Source: an uncultured Nioella sp.
Lineage (GTDB): Bacteria > Pseudomonadota > Alphaproteobacteria > Rhodobacterales > Rhodobacteraceae
Length of the DNA: 64,000 bases
Assembly (NCBI GenBank): GCA_947498125.1
Contig: CANMJH010000001.1
Coordinates: 744,001-808,000 of the forward strand
Direction of reading: 5' to 3'
The translations under genes and the position numbers were made by a program. Shown here piece by piece: positions 1 to 8,806 of this stretch (positions within the stretch are counted from its first letter, which is position 1; the number at the start of each line of letters is the position of its first letter). The notes below the pieces were generated by a model. It saw only the letters and a program-made list of their open reading frames with translations. It did not search any database and was not told where the DNA came from.

Positions 1-1382
1 ATCTCATTTTTCTGATCAGTCAGGCTAGCGGGTACGGTCTCACACCACGCAGACGCTTCCTTAATCGACATCTGAACGATTTCGCCAACATGCAGCCCGG
101 CAATTTTGACGGCCAAAGCCTCGGGCCGCAATCGAAAGCCCCCGCACGCGCCGCAATGGCGGTTGTTTTGGTAGCGCTCAAATTCTTCCCGAATCCATTG
201 GCTATCGGTTTCGCGATAGCGGCGCTGCATGTTCGGAATGACACCTTCAAACGTGCGGGTCACCTCATAAACACGGCCACTATCATCGTAGCGAAAGGCA
301 ATTTCAGTCTCACCGGATCCGCGCAAAAAGACCTGCTGAATCTCATGCGGCAGATCTTTCCAAGGCGTGCGCGGGTTAAAACCAAAATGCCGGGAAATTG
401 CTTCGATGGTTTGTAAGAAATAGGGCGATTTACCCTTGCGCCACGGGGCCAATGCACCGTCCTCAAGCGTGAGCGTTTGATCAGGCACAACAAGGCGTTC
501 GTCAAAAAACAGCTCAACCCCAAGCCCATCACAAGAGGGGCAAGCGCCAAACGGGGCGTTGAATGAAAAGAGGCGCGGTTCAATCTCGGGAATGGTGAAA
601 CCACTAACCGGGCAAGCGAAATTTTCGCTAAAGGTCAGGCGCTCAGGCTCACCTTCTTTGGGGACCGTTTCAAGAATGGTGATCCCATCGGCCAGATCCA
701 ACGCGGTTCGGAAACTGTCGGCAAGACGGGTTTCAAGGCCCTCACGCACCACAACCCGGTCGACCACGACGTCGATATCGTGGCGGAATTTTTTGTCCAA
801 AGTGGGCGGCTCATCCAGCTCGTAAAACTCGCCATCGACTTTGACACGCTGAAAGCCTTGCTTGCGCAGCTCGAGCATTTCTTTGCGATATTCGCCTTTG
901 CGGTCGCGCACGATTGGCGCAAGCAGATAGCCGCGCGTCCCCTCTTCTAGTTTCATCACCCGGTCGACCATATCCTGCACTTGCTGCGCCTCGATGGGCA
1001 GGCCGGTTGCCGGGCTGTAGGGCGTGCCAACACGCGCAAATAGCAAACGCATGTAGTCATAGATTTCAGTCACCGTGCCGACCGTCGAACGCGGGTTTTT
1101 CGAGGTGGTCTTTTGCTCGATAGAAATCGCAGGGCTTAGGCCAGAAATATGATCAACATCCGGCTTTTGCATCATATCGAGGAACTGGCGCGCATAGGCC
1201 GAAAGGCTTTCGACATAGCGGCGCTGGCCTTCGGCATAGATGGTATCAAAGGCAAGGCTTGATTTCCCCGAGCCTGAGAGGCCGGTAATTACCACCAGCT
1301 GATCGCGCGGAATGTCGACATCAATCGATTTCAGATTGTGTTCGCGCGCGCCGCGCACCTCAATATTCTTTAACTCGGCCAT
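1..1382 (-). CDS. uvrA: Excinuclease ABC subunit A, N-terminal part (cut by window edge)
   Basis: UvrA is the damage-recognition ATPase of nucleotide excision repair; it loads UvrB on distorted DNA. About 460 residues are visible, running off the left edge with no stop. The N-terminus [18 protein letters not shown] and the Walker A segment [13 protein letters not shown] are diagnostic, followed by the ERQ-like stretch [19 protein letters not shown] and the first zinc-module cysteines (CPSCDGLG and CGACGG). The ATG is at 1380-1382. A LexA-type SOS box lies about 70 bases upstream. The C-terminal ATPase half is outside the window. Confidence 0.97.
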   Translation of the reverse strand, partial: MAELKNIEVRGAREHNLKSIDVDIPRDQLVVITGLSGSGKSSLAFDTIYAEGQRRYVESLSAYARQFLDMMQKPDVDHISGLSPAISIEQKTTSKNPRSTVGTVTEIYDYMRLLFARVGTPYSPATGLPIEAQQVQDMVDRVMKLEEGTRGYLLAPIVRDRKGEYRKEMLELRKQGFQRVKVDGEFYELDEPPTLDKKFRHDIDVVVDRVVVREGLETRLADSFRTALDLADGITILETVPKEGEPERLTFSENFACPVSGFTIPEIEPRLFSFNAPFGACPSCDGLGVELFFDERLVVPDQTLTLEDGALAPWRKGKSPYFLQTIEAISRHFGFNPRTPWKDLPHEIQQVFLRGSGETEIAFRYDDSGRVYEVTRTFEGVIPNMQRRYRETDSQWIREEFERYQNNRHCGACGGFRLRPEALAVKIAGLHVGEIVQMSIKEASAWCETVPASLTDQKNE

Positions 1383-1453
1383 AGCCTGCCCCCGGGCGTT
1401 CACTTCAAGTTAAGAGATAGTAGAGCGCGGCCAATCTTCCAACCAAAAAATGA

Positions 1454-1468
1454 GAACGGAAGTCGAAC
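1454..1468 (-). promoter_or_regulatory. LexA (SOS) box upstream of uvrA
   Basis: The sequence is GAAC-GGAAGTC-GAAC, a perfect match to the direct-repeat SOS box of alphaproteobacteria (GTTC-N7-GTTC on the other strand), as characterised for Rhodobacter LexA. It lies 72 bases upstream of the uvrA start codon, a sensible position for LexA repression. Binding itself is inferred. Confidence 0.85.
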
Positions 1469-1503
1469 ATTTAAATTCATCCGTTTCCTCCTGACAGGTT
1501 CTG

Positions 1504-2664
1504 TCAGCGGGCGGCGAGGCGCGATTGGCTCCAGACCATCAAGCTGGCTCCGGCAAGGCTGATCAGGGCGGCCAAAATCACCAACCCAGCCAAACCGCCA
1601 ACCGTAAGGGCCAGAGCAAAAATCGGGCTGCCTAGACCTGTGCCCAGATTGCCAAGCTGCGCAAGCGCGCCGCCAGATTGTGATTGCGCCTCGGGCGTAA
1701 GGTTCAGCGCCGGAATTGCGGCAAAACTTGCCCCCGGCGCAAGACCCACAAGGATAAAGGCAACGCCAGCGGCATAGGGCCGTGCAGTTTCCGGCACCAA
1801 TAGGATCACCAAAAGCGCGATAACTGACAAAAGATATGACCAGCGGATCACCGTCAGCGGCGCGATGCTGCGGCTGAGGAATCCAGCCAAAAACGTTCCG
1901 GCCAGCGCAATCAGAGGATAGAGGCTTGCCACAAGGGCCGTGTCAAACCGGCCGACACTATAGGCGGGCAGAAAGCTGAGCAAGGCCACGAAAATCAGCG
2001 TATGACAGAAGAAACCAAGACCGGGCGCGATAAGGGCCGGATTGCTGTAAATCCTTTTATGCAAAGACACATACCCCTCCCATGGGGCGTGAGCACGCGG
2101 CAGCGGCGATAGCATCAAGGCCGACAGGGCCGCGATAAAAATCATAGCCGCGCCATGCAGCATCCAGACACCGGGATACGTGACGGTCTCGATCAAGGCA
2201 GGCATGATCGCAGCCGTTCCCGCAAATGAGACGCCAAAGAAACTGGCCCAGATTGCCATCGTGATCGGTTGGTCTTTCTTCGCCGAGACATTGATCATCA
2301 AGACAGGCGCCGCGACGACGATTGCCAAATGCGTCAGGCCTTCGAGCCCGCGCAAGAAAACCATCACTGAAAACGGCGGCAAAAGCGTCTGCACGAGGGA
2401 CAGGATGCCTGCAAAGATCAGCGCGCCCACCAGGGCCGTTTTCGCGCCGACGCGCGCAATTCCAAAACCAGCGACGGCCCCCAAAGTCATGCCAGCGATA
2501 GAAACCGCCGTGATGCATATCGCCAAAACAGGCTCGGGCAGCGGATAGATTTCGGCCATGGCCGGAAAGGCCAAGGATATCTTTCCGAACTGCGCGGCGG
2601 CCAGCAGCCCCGCGACCCAAAGAAGGGCGATTTGAGCCCAAGATGTATGCATCTTTTCGGTCAT
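1504..2664 (-). CDS. MFS transporter (CynX/NimT-like permease)
   Basis: This is a 386-residue polytopic membrane protein with about 12 hydrophobic segments and the usual break between two six-helix halves (near SPLPRAHAPWEGYV). It has the small-residue-rich helices of the major facilitator superfamily and resembles the CynX/NimT-type branch, but the substrate cannot be read from sequence. I chose the ATG at 2664 (MTEKMHTSW); a GTG at 2733 would add 23 arginine-rich residues that look unlike a transporter N-terminus. Neither start has a convincing Shine-Dalgarno sequence. It lies upstream of uvrA on the same strand but is separated from it by a 121-base gap holding the SOS box, so it is probably a separate unit. 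Confidence 0.85.
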   Translation of the reverse strand: MTEKMHTSWAQIALLWVAGLLAAAQFGKISLAFPAMAEIYPLPEPVLAICITAVSIAGMTLGAVAGFGIARVGAKTALVGALIFAGILSLVQTLLPPFSVMVFLRGLEGLTHLAIVVAAPVLMINVSAKKDQPITMAIWASFFGVSFAGTAAIMPALIETVTYPGVWMLHGAAMIFIAALSALMLSPLPRAHAPWEGYVSLHKRIYSNPALIAPGLGFFCHTLIFVALLSFLPAYSVGRFDTALVASLYPLIALAGTFLAGFLSRSIAPLTVIRWSYLLSVIALLVILLVPETARPYAAGVAFILVGLAPGASFAAIPALNLTPEAQSQSGGALAQLGNLGTGLGSPIFALALTVGGLAGLVILAALISLAGASLMVWSQSRLAAR

Positions 2665-3036
2665 GCGATTGGCTTGGCGCGAAATGCCCCGCCTGGTCAA
2701 GGCAGGGCGCGCCCTTCGCAAATGCACAGCCACATACGCTCAGCCCTGATCAATTGCTGCTATGGTTGAATTAGTGACGTTGGTCAGCCCATTAAAATTG
2801 CGCTTTTGTAAAGGTTTTCGGTAATTCGGGACGCAAGCCGGTGTAATCAGAATTGCAATCTCATGAACCAGGATAATCGGGTTCTGGCCAAAGTCACACT
2901 GACGGTGACGGCCCCCTAACTTAAATCCACGGGACACCATGACCCCCCAACCTTTTGGTCGGGGGGGGTTCTTTGTGCAGACTATTCATTCACCCATTGG
3001 GTTGACTGATGGTCGAATCCCAGGTAATTCATCCAA
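2665..3036. other. Intergenic region between divergent genes, with candidate small RNA or leader
   Basis: There is no convincing protein-coding gene in these 372 bases. On the + strand a promoter-like pair (TTGCGC near 2799 and TAATTC about 18 bases later) is followed by about 120 bases containing GAACC/GGTTC complementarity and then a strong GC hairpin (2943-2966). An 18-codon open frame starting ATGAACCAG near 2862 ends just before the hairpin. This could be a stand-alone small RNA or an attenuated leader for the ArsR operon 60 bases further on. The MFS promoter must also lie here. All of this is inference. Confidence 0.4.
2943..2976 (+). terminator. Intrinsic-terminator-like hairpin ahead of the ArsR operon
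   Basis: CCCCCCAACC, a TTTT loop and GGTCGGGGGG form a 10-pair stem with one mismatch, followed by a short T-rich stretch (TTCTTTGTG). On the + strand no gene precedes it, which makes it odd: it would end either a small RNA or a prematurely terminated leader of the downstream operon. Confidence 0.5.
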
Positions 3037-3378
3037 ATGGTTGAACGAAAGGATACAGACCCATTGGGGTCCATCTTAAAAGCCGCGTCTGATCCGACGC
3101 GGCGGGCAATTCTGACGCTATTGGCCCAACAAGGGCCGATGCGTGTCACTGATATTGCCCCGCGTTTTGAGATGAGCCTGAACTCCGTTTCCAAGCATAT
3201 CAAAGTGTTGGAAAATGCCGGGTTGGTCAGTCGCCGCACAGAATGGCGCGAGCACCTGATCGAAGTGCAAATGGCCCCCCTTTCTGAAATCGACACATGG
3301 TTTGCCGGTTTGCGCTCGATCTGGGCGCTGCGGTTGGATGCCCTCGATGCTGCCCTTAAGGAGGATGACGACACATGA
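3037..3378 (+). CDS. ArsR-family transcriptional regulator
   Basis: A 113-residue winged-helix repressor. SDPTRRAILTLLAQQGPMRVTDIA (two adjacent helices, residues about 18-41) and the recognition helix around SLNSVSKHIKVLENAGLV are typical of ArsR/SmtB proteins. There is no metal-binding CxC motif, so it belongs to the non-metal group usually paired with SRPBCC (AHSA1) proteins. Its stop overlaps the start of exactly such a protein, so the two are translationally coupled. ACCCATTGGG occurs at 2992 and again at 3059 just inside the gene, a possible operator pair. The ATG at 3037 follows a modest AGGT ribosome-binding site. Confidence 0.9.
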   Translation: MVERKDTDPLGSILKAASDPTRRAILTLLAQQGPMRVTDIAPRFEMSLNSVSKHIKVLENAGLVSRRTEWREHLIEVQMAPLSEIDTWFAGLRSIWALRLDALDAALKEDDDT

Positions 3379-3797
3379 CTGAATTATCACTGGAAGTGAC
3401 CCACCACTTGCCCCATGCCACGGACCGCGTTTTCAATGCGTGGCTAAACCCTGAGATGCTGGCAAAATTCATGACCCCCGGCCCAGGTATGACGGTGCCC
3501 GAGGCGCAATCAGACGCAAAAGTTGGGGGACGGTTCAAGATCATCATGCGCACGCCAGATGGCAATGATCTGCTGCATGAGGGCGAATATCTGGCAATTG
3601 ATCCGCATGGGCGCCTGCAATTCACCTGGATTTCACCCTACAGTCAGGACGATTCCGTCGTGACGTTGAATTTCACGCCCTCTGACGGCGGTACCGACAT
3701 CCGTCTTCATCAGGTGCGATTCCCAAGCGAGGAAAGCCGCGACAACCACAAAGGTGGCTGGACGATGATCCTAGAGGCACTGGAGGGCGCGCTATGA
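3375..3797 (+). CDS. SRPBCC / AHSA1-domain protein
   Basis: A 140-residue START-like helix-grip protein of the activator-of-Hsp90-ATPase (AHSA1) family. VTHHLPHATDRVFNAWLNPEM is the classic N-terminal signature, GGRFKIIMRTPDG and HGRLQFTWISP are the central strands, and the C-terminal helix carries GGWTMILEALE. Such proteins bind small hydrophobic ligands; the substrate is unknown. The start overlaps the regulator's stop by 4 bases and the stop overlaps the next gene by 4 bases, so the three genes form a tightly coupled operon. Confidence 0.9.
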   Translation: MTELSLEVTHHLPHATDRVFNAWLNPEMLAKFMTPGPGMTVPEAQSDAKVGGRFKIIMRTPDGNDLLHEGEYLAIDPHGRLQFTWISPYSQDDSVVTLNFTPSDGGTDIRLHQVRFPSEESRDNHKGGWTMILEALEGAL

Positions 3798-4165
3798 TCA
3801 ACTGGCCCGCCATGGCGACGGGCGTGGTCGCCGCTTTCATTTTGGGGTTTGTTATCTATGGGCCACTTTTGGGGCTGCAACGCCGATGGGCTGAAGGCAC
3901 GCGGATTAACCCAGATCCGCCCAGCTCAATGCCCATCGGGTCGATGGCGGTGCAGATTGTCTCATTGATCCTGTTGTCGCTGATCATCGCGATCACAGAA
4001 ACATCCGAAGATATCGTTTTGGCCATTCTGGCGATTGTCACCGTTGCCGCACATGTCGCATCGGTTGGGGTCTGGGCGCAGAAAACCGGTTTCGCCATCG
4101 CGGTTGATACTGGTTATGCAATCGGTGCAGGCGCGGTCATGATCCTGGCGCAAGGTATCCTTTAA
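3794..4165 (+). CDS. DUF1761-type small membrane protein
   Basis: A 123-residue protein with about four hydrophobic segments (residues 8-28, 50-67, 72-92 and 100-121). The N-terminal pattern with GFVIYGPLLG and the overall size fit the DUF1761 family of unknown function. It is the last gene of the coupled ArsR/AHSA1 operon, overlapping the upstream stop by 4 bases, and is followed after 6 bases by a strong terminator. A role with the SRPBCC protein is suggested only by coupling. Confidence 0.75.
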   Translation: MINWPAMATGVVAAFILGFVIYGPLLGLQRRWAEGTRINPDPPSSMPIGSMAVQIVSLILLSLIIAITETSEDIVLAILAIVTVAAHVASVGVWAQKTGFAIAVDTGYAIGAGAVMILAQGIL

Positions 4166-4171
4166 GCCAAC

Positions 4172-4204
4172 GAAAAGGCCGGGGTTGAGCGCCCCGGCCT
4201 TTCG
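4172..4204. terminator. Bidirectional intrinsic terminator
   Basis: CGAAAAGGCCGGGG, the loop TTGAGC and GCCCCGGCCTTTCG form a near-perfect stem with A/T-rich flanks on both sides. It lies between the convergent DUF1761 gene and lpdA and can serve both. Confidence 0.85.
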
Positions 4205-4221
4205 TAATGTGTTAAAAATAA

Positions 4222-5616
4222 TCAGAAATGTATGGCGCGCCCGTAGGCGTCCAGCACCGCTTCATGCATCATTTCGCTGAGCGTTGGATGCGGGAAGACA
4301 GTTTCCATCAAGTCCTGTTCGGTGGTTTCCAACTGGCGACCAACAACATAGCCTTGGATCAGCTCGGTCACTTCCGCGCCAACCATATGCGCACCAAGAA
4401 GCTCGCCGGTTTTCGCGTCAAAGACGGTTTTGATCAGGCCCTCAGGCTCACCCAGTGCAATGGCTTTGCCGTTACCGATGAAGGGGAACCGTCCAACTTT
4501 GATATCATAGCCCGCTTCTTTTGCGGCAGCCTCGGTCAGGCCAACACTTGCGACCTGCGGATGACAATAGGTGCAGCCAGCGATTGAGTTTGGCTTGATT
4601 GGATGGGCTTTCTCACCGGCAATCAGCTCAGCAACCATGACGCCTTCGTGGCTGGCCTTATGCGCAAGCCAAGGTGCGCCAGCGATATCGCCAATGGCGT
4701 AAAGTCCGTCAACGCCCGTACGGCAATATTCATCCGTAACGACATGGGTCCGGTCAAGTTTCACGCCAAGCGCTTCAAGGCCCAGACCTTCAACATTACC
4801 GACAATGCCAACAGCCGAGATGACCGTGTCAAACTCGTGCTTTTCAACTTTACCGCCAATTTCGATATGCGCCGTCACCTTGTCAGCCGCGCGGTCCAAT
4901 TGTTTGACCATCGCCTTTTGCAGGATTTTCATGCCCTGCTTTTCAAAGGCCTTCTTCGCAAATTTCGAAATTTCTTCGTCTTCCACCGGCAGAACCCGGT
5001 CCATGACTTCAACTACGGTCGTGTCAGCGCCAAGCGTGTTATAGAAGCTGGCAAATTCGATGCCGATCGCGCCAGAGCCGATGACGAGGAGCTTTTTCGG
5101 CATATGCGGCGGCTGAAGCGCGGCTTTATATGTCCAGACCCGTTTGCCGTCAGCCTCAAGCCCGGGCAATTCACGAGCGCGTGCACCGGTGGCCAGAACG
5201 ATGCTTATCGCGGTCAGCTCTTCTGTGCCTTTATCGGTCTCAACCTTCACTTTGCCTTTGGCTGGGATCGTGGCCGAACCCATGAAGACCTTGATTTTAT
5301 TCTTCTTCATCAGATGACCGATGCCCGAAGACAGCTGCTTGGCCACGCCGCGCGAGCGTTTGACAACAGCATCCAGATCGTAATCAATTTTTTCAGCAGA
5401 CAGGCCGAATTCTTTGGCGCGGTGCATCAGGTGGAACACCTCGGAAGACCGCAGAAGTGCCTTCGTCGGGATACAGCCCCAGTTCAAGCAAATACCGCCA
5501 AGATGCTCACGCTCAACGATTGCAACGTTCTTGCCAAGCTGCGCTGCACGGATTGCTGCTACATACCCGCCGGGTCCGGCGCCAATTACAATTACGTCAA
5601 AATTCTGGGTCGCCAT
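4222..5616 (-). CDS. lpdA: Dihydrolipoyl dehydrogenase
   Basis: E3 flavoprotein of 2-oxoacid dehydrogenase and glycine-cleavage complexes; it reoxidises dihydrolipoamide with NAD+. The 464 residues match the family length. The FAD-binding motif GAGPGG is at 12-17, the redox disulfide at C43/C48 within CLNWGCIPTK, the NAD-binding GSGAIGIEF follows in the middle, and the catalytic H443 and E448 sit in HPTLSE near the C-terminus. A GAGGAGG ribosome-binding site precedes the ATG. It stands alone, away from any E1 or E2 gene, so it may be shared among complexes. Two GTTTAA/TTAAAC palindromes lie upstream and may control it. Confidence 0.97.
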   Translation of the reverse strand: MATQNFDVIVIGAGPGGYVAAIRAAQLGKNVAIVEREHLGGICLNWGCIPTKALLRSSEVFHLMHRAKEFGLSAEKIDYDLDAVVKRSRGVAKQLSSGIGHLMKKNKIKVFMGSATIPAKGKVKVETDKGTEELTAISIVLATGARARELPGLEADGKRVWTYKAALQPPHMPKKLLVIGSGAIGIEFASFYNTLGADTTVVEVMDRVLPVEDEEISKFAKKAFEKQGMKILQKAMVKQLDRAADKVTAHIEIGGKVEKHEFDTVISAVGIVGNVEGLGLEALGVKLDRTHVVTDEYCRTGVDGLYAIGDIAGAPWLAHKASHEGVMVAELIAGEKAHPIKPNSIAGCTYCHPQVASVGLTEAAAKEAGYDIKVGRFPFIGNGKAIALGEPEGLIKTVFDAKTGELLGAHMVGAEVTELIQGYVVGRQLETTEQDLMETVFPHPTLSEMMHEAVLDAYGRAIHF

Positions 5617-5639
5617 TCAGGCCTCCTCCTCAAAGATTT

Positions 5640-5653
5640 GTTTAACGTTAAAC
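5640..5653. promoter_or_regulatory. Operator-like palindrome upstream of lpdA
   Basis: GTTTAACGTTAAAC is a perfect 14-base palindrome 24-37 bases upstream of the lpdA start codon. It resembles a second palindrome at 5732-5748. The regulator is not identified. Confidence 0.5.
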
Positions 5654-5731
5654 TACTTTTCGGCCAAAAACAACTGTTTTGACGCCTTTAGCCGTTACTG
5701 AGGCGGGAAGCTGCCAGTCGCCTAGCGCAAT

Positions 5732-5748
5732 AGTTTAATAGTTAAACT
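5732..5748. promoter_or_regulatory. Second operator-like palindrome, overlapping the DUF924 stop
   Basis: AGTTTAA-TAG-TTAAACT is a perfect interrupted palindrome sharing the GTTTAA/TTAAAC arms of the site at 5640-5653. The centres are about 94 bases apart, close to nine helical turns. It covers the last codon of the upstream gene. Confidence 0.45.
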
Positions 5749-6329
5749 TTATTTTCAGCCCCTAGCTCTTTGACGATTGCCCCATAGCCACCCTCCTCCA
5801 TAAAGGCGATTTCATCCGTGCGGGACCGACGACCTAGCGCTTCATTGCGATACGGGAAACGGCCGAAGCGACGGATCACTTCCCGATGCGCGCGCGCGTG
5901 TAACAGATGGGCCTCGCGCCCTTCTGGCATCTTCTGGCACATCAACCGAACGGAATGATCTTGATCGGTCGACAGCTCGGAATGCATGAAGGGCATATAA
6001 AAGAACTGGCGCTCTGGTTCGTTAAACCGCAAGTCCCACCCTTGTTTGAGCGCCTTACAGGCCGCCGCCTTTGCAGCACTATCTGTCGAAAATGCCTGTG
6101 CGTCGCCGCGAAACATATTGCGCGCGAATTGGTCCAGCAAAATGATTAGCGCCAGACATTTGCGGGGATCACTGGTCCAGTCTTTGAACGCACCCGACTT
6201 GGCCTCTTCCCAAGTGCTTAAGAAACGATCCCGGATCGTCTGGTCCAGATCATCGCCCCCCGCATACCACGCCTCAGGGCCGCATTCCGTCAGCCAAAAC
6301 TCAAGTATCTCTTCTGAGGGATGTGTCAT
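5742..6329 (-). CDS. DUF924 family protein
   Basis: A 195-residue soluble helical protein. EEILEFWLTECGPEAWYAG at the N-terminus, LALIILLDQFARNMFRG in the middle and FFYMPFMHSE followed by HREVIRRFGRFPYRN are the hallmark blocks of DUF924, a family of unknown biochemical function with TPR-like folds. I set the start at the ATG at 6329 because it has AAGGAGAG about 7 bases upstream; an ATG at 6368 would overlap the preceding MFS gene. It is probably in one unit with that gene (35-base gap). Confidence 0.9.
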   Translation of the reverse strand: MTHPSEEILEFWLTECGPEAWYAGGDDLDQTIRDRFLSTWEEAKSGAFKDWTSDPRKCLALIILLDQFARNMFRGDAQAFSTDSAAKAAACKALKQGWDLRFNEPERQFFYMPFMHSELSTDQDHSVRLMCQKMPEGREAHLLHARAHREVIRRFGRFPYRNEALGRRSRTDEIAFMEEGGYGAIVKELGAENKV

Positions 6330-6364
6330 TTTGCTGCTCTCCTTTTTTTGGTTGTCGCATGGCA

Positions 6365-7645
6365 TCAAGCCTCCTCAGCGCTTTCATCGCCCTGCTCTTC
6401 TGTCGCTTCCGCATACAGCTCTTGCGCGGTTTCAACCGCCACGGATGTGCCTGTTGGCATCACCATCGAATAGGAAACCGCGTCGTAATCATCTTCTTCG
6501 GCGTAAACCGACGCGCGCTGCGTCATCCGCCAGCCGGCATAGGCGGTCAAAAGCAGAAGAACGATAGCCATAAAGGCCCAGAACCCCGACGGTCCAATTA
6601 CCGACATCAGCCACCCTACGGATGGTGGGCCAGCGATAGCGCCAAGGCCGTTAATGAAGACAAGCCCACCCGATGCGGCGGCCATATCGTCAACTTCAAG
6701 GTAATCATTCGTGTAGGCGATCAGCAGCGAATAGAGCGGTTGCGCCATGCCGCCGCTTACGACGCCAACGCCAAGCAGGAGCGAAAAATTATTCCCCGCA
6801 AAGAACCCGACAATGGCCGCGATCCCGCAGATCAGCGCGACAAAGAACACCAGAATGCGGCGATCCATTCGGTCCGAAAGCCACCCGATGGGATATTGAA
6901 AGACCAACCCACCGACAAAAAAGGACGAAACCAATAACGAGATCTGACCGACACCAAAACCCGCCTGTGTGCCATAAATCGCCGCCATGCCGAATTGCGC
7001 CGAGAAGATAAAGCCCATCATCAGCATGCCGACAAAGCCAAGCGGCGTGATTGTGTAAAGCTCGCGCAGGCTCATTGGTCTGGTGGTTTCAAAGGCCGGT
7101 GTCGGGGCGACCGCCAAAAGGATCGGCGCGAAGGACAGCGAAACCAAAACTGATGGGATAATAAAGAGGATATACCCCGATGGGTCGCCGAAATTGAGCA
7201 AGCCCTGCCCCATTATGAACCCAACCATCTGCACCAGCATATAGGCCGATAAGGCCTGACCGCGGGTTTCATTGGTGGCGGCGTTATTCAGCCAGCTTTC
7301 GGTGGTGACATAAACACCGGACAGGCAGAACCCGATCACAACCCGAAGCGCCATCCAGGCGTAAGCATCCGTGAAAACCGGATAAAGGATCAGCGTCGCG
7401 GATATAAAAGATCCAAGCGCCGCGAAAACCCGGATATGTCCCACACGCCGGATCATATGCGGCGCCATGCGTGAGCCAAAAAGGAAGCCAAGGAAATAGC
7501 CAGAAGCAATAAGAGACAGATGGAAGGTCGAAAAACCTTCGATCGCACCGCGCACCCCCATAAGGGACCCTTGCAGCGAATTGCCAACCTGCAACAACAT
7601 CAGACCCAATAAAATGGCCCAGGCGCTGGCGATAACCTGTTTCAT
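6365..7645 (-). CDS. MFS transporter (YcaD-like)
   Basis: A 426-residue permease with 12 predicted membrane helices. It has the cytoplasmic-loop motifs GSRMAPHMIRRVGHIR after helix 2 and GWLSDRMDRR after helix 8, which mark the major facilitator superfamily; TTESWLNNAATNETRGQALS is typical of the YcaD-like branch. The last 50 residues are strongly acidic and probably a disordered cytoplasmic tail. The ATG at 7645 has AGGAG 8 bases upstream; a TTG two codons earlier is less likely. Substrate unknown. Confidence 0.88.
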   Translation of the reverse strand: MKQVIASAWAILLGLMLLQVGNSLQGSLMGVRGAIEGFSTFHLSLIASGYFLGFLFGSRMAPHMIRRVGHIRVFAALGSFISATLILYPVFTDAYAWMALRVVIGFCLSGVYVTTESWLNNAATNETRGQALSAYMLVQMVGFIMGQGLLNFGDPSGYILFIIPSVLVSLSFAPILLAVAPTPAFETTRPMSLRELYTITPLGFVGMLMMGFIFSAQFGMAAIYGTQAGFGVGQISLLVSSFFVGGLVFQYPIGWLSDRMDRRILVFFVALICGIAAIVGFFAGNNFSLLLGVGVVSGGMAQPLYSLLIAYTNDYLEVDDMAAASGGLVFINGLGAIAGPPSVGWLMSVIGPSGFWAFMAIVLLLLTAYAGWRMTQRASVYAEEDDYDAVSYSMVMPTGTSVAVETAQELYAEATEEQGDESAEEA

Positions 7646-7733
7646 TGGCAAGAGCTCCTGCCACTACAATTGTTGTGTCAATTTGCGCTAGACTCAGCGG
7701 GCGCAAAATTGGCTTTATTCCCTCACGCTAGCA

Positions 7734-8795
7734 TCAATTTTCGTGGGCAACAGGGAAAAGTAGCGACGCATCACCGTAGGAAAAAAACCTGTAACCTTTT
7801 GTAACTGCATGTGCGTAGACATCTTGCATAAGATCTTGCCCTATCAGGGCCGCGACCAACATCAAAAGCGTGGATTTTGGCAGATGAAAATTGGTCATCA
7901 ACCCATCGGTTATTTTGAATTTATATCCGGGGTAGATGAAGATATCGGTATCGCCTGACCACGCGGGCATATGACCCGACGGATCAGCCGCAGTTTCGAT
8001 AAGGCGCAAGGCGGTTGTACCGACCGGAATGATACGCCCCCCTGCCGCTTTCGTGGCATTTATTTCTTTTGCGGCCTGGGCGGACACCTCGCCCCATTCG
8101 GAATGCATTTTGTGGGTCGCCACATCCTCGACCGTGACCGGCAGAAACGTGCCCGCCCCGACATGGAGGGTAACAAAGGTAAAATCGACGCCGCGCGCCG
8201 CTAGCGCCGCCATCAGCGCGTCATCGAAATGGAGGGATGCCGTGGGCGCAGCAACCGCGCCTTGATTGCGGGCCCAAACGGTCTGGTAGTCCTCTTTATC
8301 CTGCGCGTCTGCGGGACGCTTTGAAGCAATATAGGGCGGAAGCGGCATAGCCCCGGCAGCATTCAGCGCCGCGTCGAAATCGTCGCCCGTAAGATTGAAG
8401 GCCAGACGCAAACCGTCCTCTTTCGACACAACCTTAGCGGAGAGATCATCTGTGAAATTGATTGTCTCACCAAGCGCCAGTTTCTTCATCGGCTTGGCCA
8501 ACGCGGTCCACGTTTGATCGGCCTGCGGTTCAAGCAGCGTGACCTCGATCTTAGCAGACACAAGCCCCTGCGCAGATTCGCGCCAGCGTTTGCCCGTCAA
8601 TCGCGCCGGAATGACTTTGGTATCATTCAGGATCAGACGGTCGCCGGGTTCAAACAGATCTGGCAAGTCAAAGACATGCAAATCTGCGATCTGCGCGTTT
8701 CTCACCGATAAAAGCTGAGCCGAAGATCGGGGACGTGCGGGCCGTGTGGCGATCAAGCGCTCTGGCAGGTCGAAATCAAAATCGTCAAGTTTCAT
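7734..8795 (-). CDS. queA: S-adenosylmethionine:tRNA ribosyltransferase-isomerase
   Basis: QueA moves the ribosyl group of AdoMet onto preQ1 in tRNA, giving epoxyqueuosine at the wobble base of GUN anticodons. The 353 residues agree with the family. [20 protein letters not shown] at the N-terminus, [13 protein letters not shown], the [10 protein letters not shown] block and the C-terminal [19 protein letters not shown] are conserved QueA segments. It lies 11 bases after the AsmA-like gene on the same strand, so the two are probably co-transcribed. No tgt is present nearby. Confidence 0.96.
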   Translation of the reverse strand: MKLDDFDFDLPERLIATRPARPRSSAQLLSVRNAQIADLHVFDLPDLFEPGDRLILNDTKVIPARLTGKRWRESAQGLVSAKIEVTLLEPQADQTWTALAKPMKKLALGETINFTDDLSAKVVSKEDGLRLAFNLTGDDFDAALNAAGAMPLPPYIASKRPADAQDKEDYQTVWARNQGAVAAPTASLHFDDALMAALAARGVDFTFVTLHVGAGTFLPVTVEDVATHKMHSEWGEVSAQAAKEINATKAAGGRIIPVGTTALRLIETAADPSGHMPAWSGDTDIFIYPGYKFKITDGLMTNFHLPKSTLLMLVAALIGQDLMQDVYAHAVTKGYRFFSYGDASLLFPVAHEN

Positions 8796-8806
8796 CGCAG
8801 CTACAT

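Noticed and set aside
2800-2940. Cobalamin-riboswitch-like fragments (GGGA and GCCGGTG)
   Set aside because: The essential GCTGCCCCCGCAACTG-like B12 box and the order of elements are missing; the likeness is superficial.
4603-5682. 359-residue open frame antisense to lpdA
   Set aside because: lpdA on the other strand is unmistakable; the antisense translation has no recognisable motif and mirrors lpdA codon bias.
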